Shown: positions 62,406 to 64,000 of the stretch, in pieces
How positions within the stretch are numbered: position 1 is the first letter of the stretch
Layout: each line of letters begins with the position of its first letter
Assembly: GCA_015056585.1 (NCBI GenBank)
Contig: SVFZ01000006.1
Coordinates: 1-64,000 of the forward strand
Source of the DNA: Butyrivibrio sp.
Lineage (GTDB): Bacteria; Bacillota; Clostridia; Lachnospirales; Lachnospiraceae
Direction: 5' to 3'
DNA: 64,000 nt
The notes under the pieces: generated by a model
Databases searched by the model: none
Seen by the model: only the letters and a program-made list of their open reading frames with translations
Told to the model about the DNA's origin: nothing
Program-made: the position numbers and the translations under genes

Positions 62406-63041
62406 CTATCTGACGTTTATTGTCGAAGCACTTGTATCGAACATCTCCCGGCATTCGTCATCTTCAGCCATCTGGTAACTGATAGTAAATGTCTTATACT
62501 TTGACAGAATAATGTATACAGTCTGATATACCATTATATTACTGTCGGTATTGAATTCCGCCATGATTTTGTATCCCGGGAATCCATCAAAATCCTTTGT
62601 GGTAAAATCAGTGACCTTATACCCCACATCCATCCCATATGCTTTCTCATAGGCCTCTGCCAAAATAGACTGGTAAATATCTTTTGTCAGATTAATACTA
62701 TCCTCGACAGATAAAAAACTGCCATTGGCGGCTAAAGTTTTCTTCTCTCTATTGGTCAAAACTTTATCCTTACCGTTTTCATAAATACTATATTTAATGG
62801 ATGAAGATTCCATTGGATAGTTCTTATTTATAAACAGTCCCGATTCATTACCCGGGACAAAGTCCGAAGGAATAATAAAAGAGCATTGAGTAGCAACTTC
62901 CAGCTCATTATTCGAAGCAGCCTGAGAACTTATAGCAGTATTAAAAAAAATATACGCAACAAGCAGAGCCACTATAGCAAATCTCACCCCTGCCATTACA
63001 CAGTATGGTAGTCGTTTTCTCAACATATCGCGGTCTTCCAT
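62406..63041 (-). CDS. Exported protein of unknown function
   Basis: A 211-residue protein with one N-terminal helix (about residues 17-37, FAIVALLVAYIFFNTAISS) and a possible signal-peptidase site at SQAAS. It continues as a mixed alpha/beta domain of about 165 residues (QCSFIIPSDFVPG, KVTDFTTKDFDGFPGYKIMAEF, TVYIILSKYKTFTISYQM). This layout resembles small extracytoplasmic lipase-like or PsbP/DUF-type domains, but I do not recognise the family. The start may instead be the ATG at 63026, which has GGAAG upstream. It lies between thrS and the SOS-controlled gene. Confidence 0.6.
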   Translation of the reverse strand: MEDRDMLRKRLPYCVMAGVRFAIVALLVAYIFFNTAISSQAASNNELEVATQCSFIIPSDFVPGNESGLFINKNYPMESSSIKYSIYENGKDKVLTNREKKTLAANGSFLSVEDSINLTKDIYQSILAEAYEKAYGMDVGYKVTDFTTKDFDGFPGYKIMAEFNTDSNIMVYQTVYIILSKYKTFTISYQMAEDDECREMFDTSASTINVR

Positions 63042-63054
63042 TATTACTTAATTC

Positions 63055-63091
63055 AAAAAATATGCACAGCGAAATTCATCGCTGTGCATAT
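63055..63091 (-). terminator. Intrinsic terminator of thrS
   Basis: A 13-bp perfect stem (ATATGCACAGCGA/TCGCTGTGCATAT) with a 6-base loop and six T on the minus strand. It lies about 110 bases after the thrS stop and only 14 bases before the next start codon. Confidence 0.93.
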
Positions 63092-63092
63092 T

Positions 63093-63101
63093 ATTATATC
63101 A
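63093..63101 (-). promoter_or_regulatory. Possible extended -10 promoter next to the thrS terminator
   Basis: The minus strand reads TGATATAAT, a full extended -10 element, immediately before the hairpin. A start about seven bases downstream would fall inside the terminator stem. Confidence 0.45.
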
Positions 63102-63202
63102 TGACATTAATATGAAAAGTATCATTGAATCTGCCGAAAAATATTATGCTTTTTTAGCTCAATTTATGCTTTTCAAATTCAAAATATTGCATAGTATTTC
63201 TT

Positions 63203-64000
63203 TTATTCAGACAATCCTTCGATAAGTTCCAATGAATGTTCTTCATTTAGTTTCTTGCACATCTGAACAAAAGCATCAAGCGGAACGTTCTGAATCTGCT
63301 TGTTGGAACCGCGAACATTGATGGAAACAGTTCCTTCAGCAGCTTCCTTGTCACCTACTACAAGAATGTATGGATCCTTGTAATTCTTGAACTTCTTGAT
63401 CTTCTCCTTCATGTTGTTGTCTGAATAGTCAGCCTCAACACGAACGCCTGCTGCCATAAGCGCAGCCTCAACCTTCTTGGCATATTCATTGTGCTCAAGA
63501 CGGATTGGTACTATACCTACCTGGTACGGGCTGAGCCAGAACGGGAATACGCCCTTGAAGTTCTCGATGATGATACCGATAAATCTCTCAAGTGATCCGT
63601 AAATAGCTCTGTGGATAACTACAGGCATCTGCATGCTGCCATCCTGAGCCTGATATGTAAGGCCAAAGTTATGAGGAAGCTGGAAGTCAAGCTGAACAGT
63701 ACCGCACTGCCACTCTCTTCCAAGCGCATCCTTTATCTGAAGATCGATCTTAGGTCCGTAGAATGCACCATCTCCTTCGTTGATCTCATATCCGCCCTCG
63801 CCGTACTTATCGTCGAGAATTTCCTTAAGAGCAGCCTCAGCTCTGTTCCAGACTTCGATATCTCCCATGAAATCCTCAGGTCTTGTTGAAAGCTCAGCTC
63901 TGTAAGTAACGCCGAATGTGGAATATATCTCATCTGCGATTGAGATTACATCTGCAATCTCATCCTTGATCTGTGATTCCATTACAAATGTATGGTCATC
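63203..64000 (-). CDS. thrS: Threonyl-tRNA synthetase (3' part)
   Basis: The last 265 residues of ThrS; the gene runs off the right edge. Core class II motifs are seen: GDGAFYGPKIDLQIKDALGR (motif 2 region), CGTVQLDFQLPHNF, HRAIYGSLERFIGIIIENF (motif 3) and the anticodon-binding domain (PYQVGIVPI, ADYSDNNMKEKIKK, YILVVGDKEAAEGTVSINVR). The enzyme charges tRNA-Thr. Any T-box leader would lie outside the window. Confidence 0.97.
   Translation of the reverse strand, partial: DDHTFVMESQIKDEIADVISIADEIYSTFGVTYRAELSTRPEDFMGDIEVWNRAEAALKEILDDKYGEGGYEINEGDGAFYGPKIDLQIKDALGREWQCGTVQLDFQLPHNFGLTYQAQDGSMQMPVVIHRAIYGSLERFIGIIIENFKGVFPFWLSPYQVGIVPIRLEHNEYAKKVEAALMAAGVRVEADYSDNNMKEKIKKFKNYKDPYILVVGDKEAAEGTVSINVRGSNKQIQNVPLDAFVQMCKKLNEEHSLELIEGLSE

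Noticed and set aside
1-64000. tRNA genes, CRISPR arrays, prophage and integrase genes
   Set aside because: Looked for by eye on both strands; no cloverleaf-like, repeat-spacer or phage/integrase sequence was recognised.

Overview
The window is a stretch of low-GC Gram-positive chromosome, most like a rumen or gut Lachnospiraceae (Butyrivibrio/Pseudobutyrivibrio type). The evidence is Firmicutes-style RpoB/RpoC, strong AGGAGG ribosome sites with frequent TTG/GTG starts, an L10 leader RNA, a Bacillus-type LexA box, TagD/TagB/TagF-like genes, and a large secreted protein with an InlB-like repeat and Ig-like repeats. The genus is inferred, not proven. Almost everything is on the minus strand, so the biological order runs right to left.

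Right edge (about 60.5-64 kb): the 3' part of thrS, a small exported protein, a coiled-coil protein whose promoter carries a LexA box, then rplJ-rplL with promoter, L10 leader, attenuator and a strong terminator. Left edge (1-5.3 kb): rpoB and the 5' part of rpoC. In most bacteria rplJL and rpoBC are adjacent. Here about 55 kb of surface-polysaccharide genes lies between them.

The polysaccharide region falls into separate transcription units, read right to left. (a) A three-gene cassette of nucleotidyltransferase, lasso-peptide B2-type cysteine protease and HprK-like kinase. (b) A GT-C membrane protein. (c) An Rpn-type nuclease. (d) A GT4 plus UDP-glucose dehydrogenase. (e) A 1113-residue secreted repeat protein. 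(f) A plus-strand radical SAM enzyme. (g) An assembly operon with GT4, two Wzx-type flippases, GT2, two CDP-glycerol glycerophosphotransferase-like proteins, a TagD-like cytidylyltransferase, two acyltransferase-3 proteins and a Wzy-type polymerase. (h) A plus-strand membrane-anchored beta-helix protein. (i) A Wzz-like/BY-kinase-like/surface protein operon. (j) A glycosyltransferase operon with a GT4-GT2 fusion, two GT2 and an acyltransferase. (k) A long operon that starts with a GT14-GT2 fusion and continues through GT2, GNAT, DegT aminotransferase, ABC exporter, three adenylate-forming ligases, two acyl carrier proteins, a WbqC-like protein, acyltransferase-3, two GT-C proteins, GH16 and UDP-glucuronate 4-epimerase.

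Together these genes could make UDP-GlcA and UDP-GalA, an acylated amino sugar and CDP-glycerol. They could assemble a heteropolysaccharide, decorate it with O-acyl, ACP-borne acyl and glycerophosphate groups, then flip, polymerise and trim it. No priming sugar-phosphate transferase and no dedicated DNA-binding regulator is encoded in the window. The two most unusual modules are the ligase/ACP acylation operon and the lasso-B2/HprK/nucleotidyltransferase trio, which lacks a visible precursor and cyclase. No tRNA, CRISPR array, IS element or phage gene was recognised.
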